A stretch of DNA of 27,879 nucleotides from Sutterella sp. (GCA_020025955.1 JAHHRF010000021.1:1-27879); one strand, 5' to 3'. Numbered from the stretch's first letter, positions 15,401 through 24,063 are shown. The notes: generated by a model not told the origin, from the letters alone. Translations and numbers: made by a program.

Positions 15401-16706
15401 TGACTGGCTCTACTTTAAGGGCTGTGGCTACGACACTGAGAAAGATGACTTCGTCAAACTGGTCCAAGAGGTAAGCGATCTTTCGCTGGAGTCGGTGGTA
15501 AAACGCGGGACGACACAAGCCTTGTTGGCGTATTTGGTGACGCATCCCGATCACTTCCATGCGTGCTCTGAGCTGATGAATCTCTTAGAGATGACCGCGA
15601 ACTTGCATCACGTTGCTAGCTTCAATTGGTTGCTGGGGCGCGGTGCTCGAAATGTCGTTAACGTCTTCTACATGGACAACCGACTCGATCCATCGTGCAA
15701 GGCAATGAGGCATGCGCGAAAGCAGGCCATTCTTCATTGGGCTCAAGCAAACCCCAGGACAATTCCAGATGACTTACTCTTTGCGATCACAACCATTGAA
15801 TCGAAACTGATTGTCGACTATCTCAGAGCCGGGCTTTCTCCGTCTGCGGTAACGCGTTATGGTGTTAATTTGTCGCAATTCGCCAGGATCATGGGGTCGG
15901 AGTATTACGCCAAGTTGTTCGAAGAGATTGGCGCTCCGAAGGTTTGGGTCGTCGCTAAAAAGCACAATGAAAGTGAAGAGGAATCGTCCGACGAGGAAGT
16001 GACGGCACCTGAAGTACAGGTGGCTGAAAAACCTGACTTAAAGGAAGCGGAAGAGGTCGAAGAGGCTGAAGAAGACGAAGAGGAAGAAGTTACTGTCCCT
16101 TCGCTCCCCGAAACGGTCGAGGTCGATCATCCTGAAGAACGCACCGTAGAGGACGACGAGGATGAAGAAGAGGAAGACGAGATCGGCATTCCATCGTTAG
16201 GGAATCCGGTTACGGAAGACGACGATGAGGATGACGATGACGACAGCTTTAGCATTCCGTCGTTAGGTGACGATGAAGATGATGAGGATAGCGATGACGA
16301 AGAGGATGAAGAGGTCTTTGCGCCGTCCTTAGGGATGCTGGAGACTGAACCCTATTCGACGGTTCGTCCTGTCGTTCCATCGGCATTAACCGTTGAACTC
16401 GACTCGGAGACTACGCCTTCGATTCAGCCGCATGTTCCAACGTCTGAGGATGAAGACGAAGAGAGTCCTTTGGATCGTGTTCAGATGAAGGGCTGTACGA
16501 GTCATGAACGTGAAGTAATTTACGAAGCACTCTATCGTTTGCCGTTCCCGTCAGATTTGGTGAAGCGCTTTATTGAGGCTCAAGAGTTATTAAACACGAA
16601 GAGCTTGATGGCGCATGTTGACAATGACGAGTCCACAGTAGAGCTCTTTAGAGCGTTGAAACTCTACGCCGACGATAAGTTGAAGAGCATTCGATGCCAC
16701 TCATAA
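12420..16706 (+). CDS. Giant ankyrin-repeat protein with duplicated domain and acidic tracts
   Basis: The protein has 1428 residues from ATG 12420 and would have 1457 from the in-frame ATG 12333; residue numbers here use 12420. Paired ankyrin repeats lie near 15-46, 203-264, 295-359 and 419-481, each with the pattern AA..G....V..L...G, NGxTPL..AA..GH and YLLSKGA. Two copies of a 218-residue helical domain follow (598-815 and 947-1164). Acidic runs occur at about 892-924 and 1207-1298, the latter holding PSLG repeats. A short C-terminal domain near 1340-1428 ends the protein. There is no signal peptide or membrane segment, so it is expected in the cytoplasm. Only 12 bases separate its stop from the ATPase gene, with an AAGGA site, so it is probably in the defence operon. 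Ankyrin repeats bind proteins; the function of the orphan domains is unknown. I chose 12420 because the extra 29 residues are not ankyrin-like. Confidence 0.85.
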   Translation: MSIANKYAVNANGENLLLEAFKNGDKEAYYEALGAGVNPYVPSRYGQCVGGLLSVVRGDFRPIRPLWYEFDPDAGSKGFSKGLQQFLDHATTTEIAYTLPYMSGIHMAAATDNVDEIRALSSHAQDLDAWGYTPMIYAVACCAPNAVRTLKECGGGGSKPLGSEQVGPLSIVLPGRKVLPAHMTRSINVPDAPVDMAIEKAKTIHQAAAEGLLDKVKTLVEAGVPVDILSFNGSTPLLCAARKGHRAVYDYLLSKGADSKLKNYVGEHAWHFARVIFDVGMPDRETKNAKPSKPMFVNIFQAAASGDLWAVKRLLAGGVGVNTRDWKGNTPLMYAGMNGHRDLYKYLLSQGASRTNHNVLLRQPKDFEERLFDKPETKEKLEVKEKPVERPTPKRPSVEVFPARKPTPKASRVIGPKDLIEAVLARNIEAIQELVAAGADLNVCDEEGRTPLMLAAEAGHREIYYYLLSKGAKRTSKVVAQSQPKKTETHDEGGDEVAEERGSRQRSEEVALEDNRQKNAGANRYVIDKEGGPRLVLVGNAEQPLIYGFLSSEGECKDKAKAQSQSEKEEQDATISKRDAVVEGVFEDDEIDEGISHKLFEEAALEGDFHLMVYRYYRVQDTSQISKTLIQDVRKQKLRNGDLIVDWLYMKDCGHSEHNDPFVERMAIAREATAEAIVKRGDVRFLLAYLAVNPEHFGQIQWSTNLLEWATQERFLVGFNWLLAHGAPNKLKDNRATENHDKVFDYVMRDWKKRLVARVKANPKRIPDELLYAITTIEARVIDDYIDAGLRLDAKTDQGETLMDLAVTSQSTYYKTQLVQANENSQTSSSPEHLAEEFSAPQEPTSDVSEKEAEPVAPALLELDGDAEKEEIQAEPVIEESVDDEPTSELQPEEEEVAEEQIEENEEVEEEVEDEEEQIEEEEKSAFEASKLAESSRLRDEDLGYAKKLEDAAVAGHFQLMVHLFYLIHDKTWIDDTLIEQVREANPANSDMITDWLYFKGCGYDTEKDDFVKLVQEVSDLSLESVVKRGTTQALLAYLVTHPDHFHACSELMNLLEMTANLHHVASFNWLLGRGARNVVNVFYMDNRLDPSCKAMRHARKQAILHWAQANPRTIPDDLLFAITTIESKLIVDYLRAGLSPSAVTRYGVNLSQFARIMGSEYYAKLFEEIGAPKVWVVAKKHNESEEESSDEEVTAPEVQVAEKPDLKEAEEVEEAEEDEEEEVTVPSLPETVEVDHPEERTVEDDEDEEEEDEIGIPSLGNPVTEDDDEDDDDDSFSIPSLGDDEDDEDSDDEEDEEVFAPSLGMLETEPYSTVRPVVPSALTVELDSETTPSIQPHVPTSEDEDEESPLDRVQMKGCTSHEREVIYEALYRLPFPSDLVKRFIEAQELLNTKSLMAHVDNDESTVELFRALKLYADDKLKSIRCHS
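14211..14864 (+). repeat. Orphan domain copy A within the ankyrin protein
   Basis: This 218-codon unit starts at KLFEEAALEGDFHLMV and ends near STYYK. It shares with copy B the landmarks VDWLYMKDCG, IVKRG...LLAYL, FNWLLAHGA, IPDELLYAITTIEA and a final YY. The pattern of alternating helices (AA..G.F.LM, LLAYL..NP, FNWLL..GA) hints at highly diverged ankyrin-like or alpha-solenoid units. Confidence 0.75.
15258..15911 (+). repeat. Orphan domain copy B within the ankyrin protein
   Basis: This unit has exactly the same length as copy A (654 bases) and is clearly homologous at protein level: TDWLYFKGCG, VVKRG...ALLAYL, FNWLLGRGA, IPDDLLFAITTIES, DYLRAGL and YY near the end. DNA identity is low by eye, so the duplication is old. 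An acidic linker separates the copies. Confidence 0.75.
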
Positions 16707-16718
16707 CGAAGGATTTGC

Positions 16719-18146
16719 ATGGCTAAGCACAATTCAGACATTTTGTTGCCGCCCAGCGCTAAGGCGTTGCTCGAATCCCTTCGTGGGATGGGGTACACCT
16801 TATCGACGTCGGTCGCGGACATCATTGATAACAGTATTTCGGCTAAGGCCACGACGGTTTACATCGATACGTTGCAAGACCGTGATGGCAGTAACGGCAA
16901 GATTGTGATCGCGGACGATGGCGAGGGGATGACGCGTCAAGAGCTCATCAAGGCGATGGCCCTGGGCGCGATTTCGCCACGTGAAACCCGTGAAGTCTCC
17001 GATCTCGGTCGATTTGGCTTGGGGTTAAAGACCGCGTCCTTCTCGCAGTGCCGCCGATTAACGGTCGTTTCTCGAAAGGACGGGGAGCTCTCTAGCTTCA
17101 CGTGGGACTTGGACTATTTACAAAATAGTGATGAGTGGAAGCTTCGAGATAATGCTGATCTGCCCGAGGAGAGCATCATGGCTCGCTTGGGTGAGCATGG
17201 CACGTTGGTGATTTGGGAGCGCTTAGACCGAGTGCCTGCCATGGCGCCGGGTGCCACGACCGTTCAATGGACCAACACCTTTGTTCCGTTGCGTCAACAC
17301 TTGCAACTCACCTTCCATCGCTTCCTGGAAGATAAGCTTTTAAAGATTTACTTCAACAATAAAGCGATCAAAGGGTGGGATCCGTTCTTTAGTAACGACC
17401 CGGGTAAGCCTCGCGACTTCCCGGAGGTGTACTGGCCCATTACCAGTAAGCACCCATCGGTGACGATGCAGTGCTATGTGTTGCCAGAAAAGGAGGCAGC
17501 CAAGCAAGAGCTCTTTGGTCCAGAGGATGCCCTGAATTTACAAGGGTTCTTCATCTACCGAGGTCGACGCTTGATTTGTACGGGCGGGTGGCTTGGGCTC
17601 CCTGGCTTTAAAGCCTCGGAATGTTTCCGCTTTGCGCGAATCCGTATTGACTTTGAAAACCAAAGTGATACCGAGTGGAAGATCGATATTCGCAAATCCA
17701 CGGCAACGCCCCCGCAGGATATTCGTGATTGGCTCATCAAGTACGCGGCCCAGGTTCGAACGATTTCGGAAAACCTCTATGTGGGCTCGGGAGAGCAAAA
17801 GCGTGTCACCTCGGAGCGTTCTACCTTATGGAGTAAGGCGCGTCGAGGGGAACCTGTCCTGGTTAACGTCACGGATCCGTTCATTCAAACCTTGTACGAA
17901 CAAGTGAAGTCAGGGAAGTTAACGCCTGAACTTTTATCGGGTTACTTAGAGCTCTTGGCGCTCTCACACCCCACCGAAGTTAAAAAGTCGATGTTTCAGA
18001 CCGTAAGCCCCGAGGCGCGAAAAGCCTTTAGTGTCGCGCATGCCCAGATGGTGAAAACCTTTGGGAAAGAGATGGCTGATTCCATTTTGAAATATCAGAA
18101 ACCGTTTGCAGACTGGGACTTTGTCTCAGAACTCTTAGGAGAGTAA
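16719..18146 (+). CDS. MutL/MORC-like GHKL ATPase of an Mza-type defence cassette
   Basis: This 475-residue GHKL (Bergerat-fold) ATPase has its nucleotide-binding motifs in the first 110 residues: N-box ADIIDNSIS at 33-40 (acid Asp34, Asn38), G1 DDGEGM at 66-71 and G2 loop GRFGLGLKTAS at 97-107. A transducer-like domain with conserved lysine-rich strands (WKIDIRKSTATPP) follows, then a helical tail. The family is related to MutL, Hsp90 and eukaryotic MORC proteins, which clamp on DNA by ATP-dependent dimerisation. In bacteria such proteins are known beside Z1 helicases and restriction-type nucleases. Its stop codon is one base from the GTG of the helicase gene, so the two are translationally coupled. 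Cytoplasmic; the DNA-loading role is inferred from family and context. Confidence 0.88.
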   Translation: MAKHNSDILLPPSAKALLESLRGMGYTLSTSVADIIDNSISAKATTVYIDTLQDRDGSNGKIVIADDGEGMTRQELIKAMALGAISPRETREVSDLGRFGLGLKTASFSQCRRLTVVSRKDGELSSFTWDLDYLQNSDEWKLRDNADLPEESIMARLGEHGTLVIWERLDRVPAMAPGATTVQWTNTFVPLRQHLQLTFHRFLEDKLLKIYFNNKAIKGWDPFFSNDPGKPRDFPEVYWPITSKHPSVTMQCYVLPEKEAAKQELFGPEDALNLQGFFIYRGRRLICTGGWLGLPGFKASECFRFARIRIDFENQSDTEWKIDIRKSTATPPQDIRDWLIKYAAQVRTISENLYVGSGEQKRVTSERSTLWSKARRGEPVLVNVTDPFIQTLYEQVKSGKLTPELLSGYLELLALSHPTEVKKSMFQTVSPEARKAFSVAHAQMVKTFGKEMADSILKYQKPFADWDFVSELLGE

Positions 18147-18147
18147 A

Positions 18148-21090
18148 GTGTTTGAGATTTCTTCGTTGCCCCTGTTGTCTCATGGCCTTGTGGGCAAGGT
18201 CTATGAAAAGACGACGACAGATGTTAAGCGCATCTTAGAAAAGGACCGTCACGGCTTGGAGTCGATCGAGATGGTGATGGACCTCATCGAACAGCACTGG
18301 GAGCGCACGTGGAAGAGCCTAGAGGGGCAACAGGTTTTAGCTATCTTGACGCCCGAACAACGTGCCATCGTTGAGAAAGCCAAGCGCGTTGGGTTGCCGA
18401 GTCTCTTTAGTGCGTACTTCATGAAAAAAGAAGTCCCCGTGAGTCTCAACAACACGGATGACGAGGAACCCCCTCTGATCTGCAATGGCTATCACTGGAC
18501 TCTTTTAAAGAAGAACCTTTTGGAGCGTTACCCGGAAGCGACCGTGGACGCCATGGATCGCCAAAGCTCGTCCGTGTTGCGTCATATTCTTTTGCCTGAT
18601 AACGAAGAGGCTTTCCGCAAGACGGGGCTCGTGATGGGGCAGGTGCAAAGTGGCAAAACGGGGAACTTTACGGCCTTAATTTCGAAAGCCACGGACTTTG
18701 GTTACAAGGTCGTCATTGTGCTCTCGGGGATTCACAATGACTTGCGCAACCAAACCCAAGAGCGTTTGGATAAAGAGTATGTGGGCTTTCATCGCTACTG
18801 CTTCACCGACAACAAAGCCAATGCCACGACGGAAAAGAAGTTGCTCTGCGGCATTGGTCTCGATGGTGACTACAACGAACACCGTGCCGTAGAGTCTGCG
18901 ACCTATACGGATGAAGACTTCCGAGGTCAAACCGTCTCTAACGATCCGATCCTCTTCGTGGTGAAGAAAAATACGGATGTTTTGCGTAAGCTCACGGGCT
19001 TTTTGCAAAACGACAAGATTCGAAACTTACCAGCGTTAATCATCGACGACGAAGCGGATCAGGCCTCCATTAATACGCGCGAATACGATGTCTCGACCAT
19101 CAATCGAGACGTACGTCGTTTGGTCAAACTCTTTAACCGCGTGGCCTTTGTCGGCTACACCGCAACGCCCTTTGCCAACGTTTTAATTGATGCGCGCGCC
19201 TCCGATAGTGAACTCGGTGACGATCTGTTCCCGCGTGACTTTATTGTGCGTTTGCCCGCCCCGGGGAACTACTTCGGTCCCGAAGCGTTCTTTGGGAATA
19301 ATCGAGACGATAAGGGGTTAGAGCTCTTTATCCCCGTTTCCACCCAAACGGAAAAGATGTTGGTGAAGACGGGGCGTGGCTCGCAGCGTGAACCCTTGCT
19401 GTTGAATGACTTGCCCATGGAATGTAAGGGCGCGGTTTATCAATTCTTGATTTCTGCTGCGATTCGACAGTGGCGCGACAAACTGACCTATCCCGAAAAG
19501 TGGGAGGATGTCGACGAAAACGAAGCCCCCGTGTTAGAGCAGGGGATGCTCGTGCACGTCTCCTACTTAGTGAAAGAGCAAGATGTCATTGCCGAGGCGT
19601 TTACAGACTTTGTAGAACCCCTTCGTGAAGTCTTCCTTTATGGCTCGTCCGCACAGCGTGCCCCGGCCCTGGAGGCGCTTGAAGCGGTATTTGATGAGCA
19701 ATGCAAGGTGACGGCTCGTATGCAGACGCTGGATAAAGCGGTCTTGATGAGTTCGAACTGGGAATTGCCGAAAACGTTTGAGGAATTGATCCCTGAAATT
19801 GAAGCGGTTTTAGAGGACCTCTCCATTCAGTGCATCAATGGGGAAAGCAAGTACTTGGCGAAGCTTGAGCCCACGGAAGAGTCCTTTGAGCGTCCGCATG
19901 GTCGCAACATCATTTATGTCGGGGGCAATAAGCTCTCACGCGGGTTAACGTTGCCGGGGCTCTGTGTGAGCTTCTTCTTGCGTACGACCCGTATGTACGA
20001 CACGCTCTTACAGATGGGTCGCTGGTTTGGGTATCGCAATGGCTATGTGGACTTGTGCCGTCTGGTGACGACGCCCTTGTTGGTGGATCGTTTCCGTGCC
20101 ATTACCGAAGCGTGCATTGACTTTGAAGGGCAAATCGATGCGATGAGCAGTAAACATCGCACGCCTGAAAACTACCGCTTAGGGATTCTGACCCATAAAG
20201 ACTTGATGGTGACCTCGGGCGCGAAGATGCGCAACGCCAAGGAAGCCCGCTTGAGTTTTAGCGACGCCACTTGTGAGCAACGTAACTTCAGCATGGATGA
20301 AAAAACGCTCACGAATAACCTTCAGGTGGCTCACGATTTTTATCGTCTCTTGAAGGGCTATCCCCTGCGTTATGCCTCTGCTGACTATGAACTCGGAACC
20401 TTTACTCAGGCCTCCTTCCTGACGGACACGACGATGCCCTATGGTCGCGCCTGGGAGAGTGTGCCTGCTCAAGCTGTCATAGACTTTTTAACGGCCTACC
20501 AAGAAGCCTCTGGTTGCAGTAATCAGCATATTGCTGGGGTTGTGGATTACATCAAACGAGTTCAAAAGTCGGGTGAATTAACGCGTTGGAACGTGTTTTT
20601 ACCAGGGCGTGCGTCGAAAGCCAACAGCTTTGGGGTGGAGTTCCCCAAGCGTAAGGTGGCCGGCTCGATGCCCTTTACGACCGACATTGATTCGATCGCG
20701 TTAGGAGAGTTGAAGACGGGCGGTCACGAATACGTGGGCGTGCCAGAAGATATTGCCCTCGAAGCGCAACGCGAAGTTGAGGCTAGTCGAGAGGTGGATG
20801 GCGTCGCTCGAGGGGACCTCTTTAGAGCCGTTCGCGCGGTGGCTGGGAAAAAGGATCCAGCGACGGGCTATTTGATTCTTTACCTCATCTCGCCCAAGTT
20901 GAAAGGACCGTGCTCAGGGCTTGACGCCCTTCAGCGTCACGCAGGCGAATCGGAAGTGCCCGTGGTGTCCTTCTACTTATGGACGCCTCGTTCGATGGTC
21001 GACCACTCGGTGGGGTTGTCGACGTTTAATTCGACGGTGAGTCCATTCATTGACGACGAGGACGATGACGAAGACGTGGATGACGAGTAA
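18148..21090 (+). CDS. Z1-domain superfamily II helicase/ATPase
   Basis: This 980-residue protein has superfamily II helicase motifs: Walker A GQVQSGKT at 164-171, DEAD at 301-304 in LIIDDEADQAS, motif III YTATPFAN at 337-344, and the motif VI region QMGRWFGYR at 622-630, preceded by the Z1 hallmark GGNKLSRGLTLPGL. These mark the Z1 family (endonuclease-like Z1 domain). The likely role is ATP-driven DNA translocation or unwinding together with the GHKL ATPase. The GTG start has an AGGAG site inside the end of the previous gene. The last 16 or so residues form an acidic tail (DDEDDDEDVDDE), echoing the acidic tracts of the ankyrin protein. Codon use is like its neighbours. Confidence 0.92.
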   Translation: MFEISSLPLLSHGLVGKVYEKTTTDVKRILEKDRHGLESIEMVMDLIEQHWERTWKSLEGQQVLAILTPEQRAIVEKAKRVGLPSLFSAYFMKKEVPVSLNNTDDEEPPLICNGYHWTLLKKNLLERYPEATVDAMDRQSSSVLRHILLPDNEEAFRKTGLVMGQVQSGKTGNFTALISKATDFGYKVVIVLSGIHNDLRNQTQERLDKEYVGFHRYCFTDNKANATTEKKLLCGIGLDGDYNEHRAVESATYTDEDFRGQTVSNDPILFVVKKNTDVLRKLTGFLQNDKIRNLPALIIDDEADQASINTREYDVSTINRDVRRLVKLFNRVAFVGYTATPFANVLIDARASDSELGDDLFPRDFIVRLPAPGNYFGPEAFFGNNRDDKGLELFIPVSTQTEKMLVKTGRGSQREPLLLNDLPMECKGAVYQFLISAAIRQWRDKLTYPEKWEDVDENEAPVLEQGMLVHVSYLVKEQDVIAEAFTDFVEPLREVFLYGSSAQRAPALEALEAVFDEQCKVTARMQTLDKAVLMSSNWELPKTFEELIPEIEAVLEDLSIQCINGESKYLAKLEPTEESFERPHGRNIIYVGGNKLSRGLTLPGLCVSFFLRTTRMYDTLLQMGRWFGYRNGYVDLCRLVTTPLLVDRFRAITEACIDFEGQIDAMSSKHRTPENYRLGILTHKDLMVTSGAKMRNAKEARLSFSDATCEQRNFSMDEKTLTNNLQVAHDFYRLLKGYPLRYASADYELGTFTQASFLTDTTMPYGRAWESVPAQAVIDFLTAYQEASGCSNQHIAGVVDYIKRVQKSGELTRWNVFLPGRASKANSFGVEFPKRKVAGSMPFTTDIDSIALGELKTGGHEYVGVPEDIALEAQREVEASREVDGVARGDLFRAVRAVAGKKDPATGYLILYLISPKLKGPCSGLDALQRHAGESEVPVVSFYLWTPRSMVDHSVGLSTFNSTVSPFIDDEDDDEDVDDE

Positions 21091-21103
21091 GAGGTAAAGA
21101 GGA

Positions 21104-22084
21104 ATGACGTCTCGTAAATTTGATTTAGAGCTGATTCGTACCTTTTGGGAAGACTTGGGCGAAGGGGAAGTATTCCCCGTCAAGTCTTCGCCTTTTCGCG
21201 TGGTCTTTGCTCGAGGCGAGTCGCGTGAAATGCGCATCCTCTTTGAGTTTGGGGATTTGTGGCCGCTCAAAGTAACCTCGACCGAAGGGTTTGAATGTCA
21301 GACGCGAGTTGAGGACCAAAGCACCGTGCTGGAAGTCACCAACCGTATTGAGGATGAGTCCTTCTTTAGCCTCTTTTCTTCGGACTTGGTGGCTCTCGCC
21401 TCGGACTGCGATGGGCTCACGCCCATCCAGTGCGCTGAGATGGTGGTCAAACGCATTGAAGCCTGGCAGCGCTTCATGAAAGCCTCCGCAGTGGGCTTCT
21501 CAAAGGCTAGAGAAGCGAAGCTCTTTGCAGAACTCACGGTTTTACAGCATTGGCTGGACGCTGGAGGCGATGAGACTCTGATTGACGAAATCTGGCAAGG
21601 AGAATTGGCGGATCGCCATGACTTCTATTTCCGAGAGGGTCGGGCTTGGGAAGTGAAAGCCGTCACGAAGCCCGATCCCATTCAAGTGCGAATTGAGAGC
21701 TTAGAAGAGCTCGATACGACGCACTATCCCAGGCTTAGCCTTCTTGCCGTGCAGTTGGAGCCGGCTGACGTGGGGGATACGGTAGCTGATTTAGTGGAGC
21801 GCCTAACTCACCGTTTCAAGACAGTGGAAACCCAAGCCAAATTTAAGTCGAAGGTGCTGGGCTATGGCTTTAACCCAGAGCGCCAAACCCGAACGTTGCA
21901 AAGTTTTTTAGCGCTAAGCGTTCGTGCATTTGACGCGAATACCGTTCCGCGTCTTGTGCCTCACACCGTTCCTGGGATCGTGAGTGCTAAGTATGAAATT
22001 CTGCTCGTTGATGGCTGGCACCGCGTAGTGCCACCCTCGCGCGAGCAAGACTTTGAAGAATTATTGAATAACGCCCTTTCTTAA
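21104..22084 (+). CDS. PD-(D/E)XK motif protein (DUF4420 type)
   Basis: This 326-residue protein has a visible nuclease-like core: Glu143 (LFAEL), Asp173 (RHDFYF), then Glu183-x-Lys185 (AWEVKAV), the order expected for a PD-(D/E)XK restriction-endonuclease fold. The N-terminal half (FWEDLGEGEVFPVKSS, KVTSTEGFECQ) fits the DUF4420 family, which is regularly encoded after Z1 helicases. It begins 13 bases after the helicase stop codon with an AGAGGAA site. The expected job is to cut or nick DNA handled by the helicase/ATPase; catalytic activity is inferred from the motif and unproven. Confidence 0.85.
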   Translation: MTSRKFDLELIRTFWEDLGEGEVFPVKSSPFRVVFARGESREMRILFEFGDLWPLKVTSTEGFECQTRVEDQSTVLEVTNRIEDESFFSLFSSDLVALASDCDGLTPIQCAEMVVKRIEAWQRFMKASAVGFSKAREAKLFAELTVLQHWLDAGGDETLIDEIWQGELADRHDFYFREGRAWEVKAVTKPDPIQVRIESLEELDTTHYPRLSLLAVQLEPADVGDTVADLVERLTHRFKTVETQAKFKSKVLGYGFNPERQTRTLQSFLALSVRAFDANTVPRLVPHTVPGIVSAKYEILLVDGWHRVVPPSREQDFEELLNNALS

Positions 22085-22096
22085 AAAGGAAACACT

Positions 22097-24007
22097 ATGT
22101 CGAAGGCCTTTGAGGACTTAATCGCAGAACAGGCGGTCAAATTAGAAGAGACGAGCGAAGCCATTGATGATGAAGTCAATGAGAAAGTGCTCGCCTCTGA
22201 GGATGAAGTGCTGTATCCAGAAAATGTCTTTGCCCATATGGTGATTGACCACTTGGCAGAGGCAGCCGTGATCTCCATTCCTCAGGATCAACAGTCGGAC
22301 GAACATTTCTTTGAGCACGCCTTCCGAGGCAATATCGGGCGTCACAAAGTCGACATTTGGGGCTCCGCGCTCTTTCGCTGTGCTGGGAGCGAAGGCTTGT
22401 ATGAACTCCATCTCTTTGGTTCCGACTACAAGGCCCGTGATGGCTTTGAAGAGATGACGGGTGAAAACTACAAGTCGATGTACGACCAGATGTTCCGCTT
22501 CTACACCAACGCTAAGAGCGGGAAGTTGCAGGAAAAGATGAGTTCCAGCCACCCGAGCTACAAGGTCGCTCAGCGTATTGGTTATTTGGCTGAGGCAGGC
22601 AAGATTGTCTCGATTCGTTCTTGGATGCTGACGAATCGCGTTTTTGCCGGCAAGCAGAAGCATGGTCGTGTCGTTTTCGACGGGGTGGAGTGCACGTCGT
22701 CGATTGTTGACTTGAAGTATTTAGCAGACCTGCGTGGCGGCAAGGTAGAAATCAACCAAGACTTCACCAATATTGGTGGCGTGGAAGGGGTTATGCTGCC
22801 CGCTCACGATGACCAGGACTACGACTGCATTCTCTCCTGGGTTTCGGGCTCGATCCTCTCGCAGCTCTACTCCAACCACGGGACGGCCATTGTGGCTGCC
22901 AACGTGCGTGCTTACCTTGGGGACCGAGGTCGCATTAATGCAGGGATTTTAGAGACGATCGAAAACGCGCCGTCTCGCTTCTTGGCGTACAACAACGGGT
23001 TGGTGATCTCGGCAGACCACGCCGACTACCGTGATGGGAAGCTCTATGCCTTAGAAGGCATTCAGATCATTAACGGGGGGCAGACGACGGCGAGCATTTA
23101 TAACGCCTGGTTGCGTGCACGTAATTCGAAGAAGCTGGGACGTATCTCCGAAGAGCAGATTCTGGAAAACTTAGCCAAGCTTCGTGTGCCCATGAAGATT
23201 GTGGTGAGTCGTAAGTCGATGACGGACGATGATCGTGCGCAATTCCGTCAGATGATTTCGTCCACGGCCAACTCGCAAAACGCGGTGAAGCGCTCCGACT
23301 TGTCGGCCAATGACCCCTTCCAAATGGCTTTTGGTGACGTGGTCAACAAGATGCGCACGCCCGAGAATGACTGCTGGTTCTATGAACGCGCTCGCGGGCT
23401 CTATCAAGCCGAACTCATGCGCATTAAGGGCAATCGTGTGGCCGTGAATAATTTCAATGCGCTTTACCCCAAAGCGAAGCTCTTCGCTAAGGACGACTTG
23501 GCCCTGGCGTATGTGGCATGGAGCGGGGACGCTCGTACGTGTGCCGCCGGTAAGGAAAAAGCCTTCTCGGTTTTCTGTGAGGCCGTTCGTGAGGATCCGT
23601 TCTTTGAGTTTGATCCGTACACCAAGTATGAAATCTCCAAGGAAAAGGCTCAGGCCTTAATCTCGCAGTGGATTTTATTTAAGGCCTTACAAAAGGCGGT
23701 GACGCGCTCCAAGACCAACCCCATCAAGAACCCGCGTATTGCCGTGGTCTACACCATTGCCTTGTTGGGTAAGCGTTACGGGGACGACATGCACTGGGAC
23801 CGCATCTGGAGTCGTCAAGAGCCCTCGGCTGAGTTGATGAATAAGTTGGTCGATATGGCCTATGACGTGGATGCGATCATCCGTCGTAACCTGGGTAACT
23901 TCATGATCAGCATGTTTGGTCGTCAAGCGAAGTGCCAGGAAGTACTGGATCGCGAGTTCTCCTTTGACGGACGCGACTTTGAGTCCGTTTACGAACTTCG
24001 AGACTAA
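22097..24007 (+). CDS. AIPR (abortive infection/phage resistance) protein
   Basis: This 636-residue protein has the AIPR family hallmarks FLAYNNGLVISAD near 295 and IQIINGGQTTASIYNA near 321, followed by the typical VVSRKSMTDDDRAQFRQMISSTANSQNAVKRSDLSAND. The N-terminal part (VDIWGSALF...LYELHLFGSDYKA) looks like a beta-rich domain that may be a degenerate restriction-endonuclease fold; that is uncertain. AIPR proteins occur in phage-defence operons and are the last component of Mza-type systems. The gene begins 12 bases after the previous stop with AAAAAGGAAA, and a terminator follows, so this is the end of the operon. Confidence 0.9.
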   Translation: MSKAFEDLIAEQAVKLEETSEAIDDEVNEKVLASEDEVLYPENVFAHMVIDHLAEAAVISIPQDQQSDEHFFEHAFRGNIGRHKVDIWGSALFRCAGSEGLYELHLFGSDYKARDGFEEMTGENYKSMYDQMFRFYTNAKSGKLQEKMSSSHPSYKVAQRIGYLAEAGKIVSIRSWMLTNRVFAGKQKHGRVVFDGVECTSSIVDLKYLADLRGGKVEINQDFTNIGGVEGVMLPAHDDQDYDCILSWVSGSILSQLYSNHGTAIVAANVRAYLGDRGRINAGILETIENAPSRFLAYNNGLVISADHADYRDGKLYALEGIQIINGGQTTASIYNAWLRARNSKKLGRISEEQILENLAKLRVPMKIVVSRKSMTDDDRAQFRQMISSTANSQNAVKRSDLSANDPFQMAFGDVVNKMRTPENDCWFYERARGLYQAELMRIKGNRVAVNNFNALYPKAKLFAKDDLALAYVAWSGDARTCAAGKEKAFSVFCEAVREDPFFEFDPYTKYEISKEKAQALISQWILFKALQKAVTRSKTNPIKNPRIAVVYTIALLGKRYGDDMHWDRIWSRQEPSAELMNKLVDMAYDVDAIIRRNLGNFMISMFGRQAKCQEVLDREFSFDGRDFESVYELRD

Positions 24008-24018
24008 CGACGAAGAGG

Positions 24019-24054
24019 AAGTGGGCAATCCGAGGGATTTCCCACTTTTTCTTT
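24019..24054 (+). terminator. Terminator of the ATPase-Z1-DUF4420-AIPR operon
   Basis: AAGTGGG-c-AATCC pairs with GGATT-t-CCCACTT over a GAG loop and runs into TTTTTCTTT. This strong intrinsic terminator separates the cassette from the methyltransferase gene. Confidence 0.88.
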
Positions 24055-24063
24055 AGAAAGCTG

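Noticed and set aside
15095..16311. Acidic tracts as a sequencing or assembly artefact
   Set aside because: The frame stays open, codons vary (GAA, GAG, GAC, GAT) and the PSLG spacing is regular, so the region is real coding sequence.
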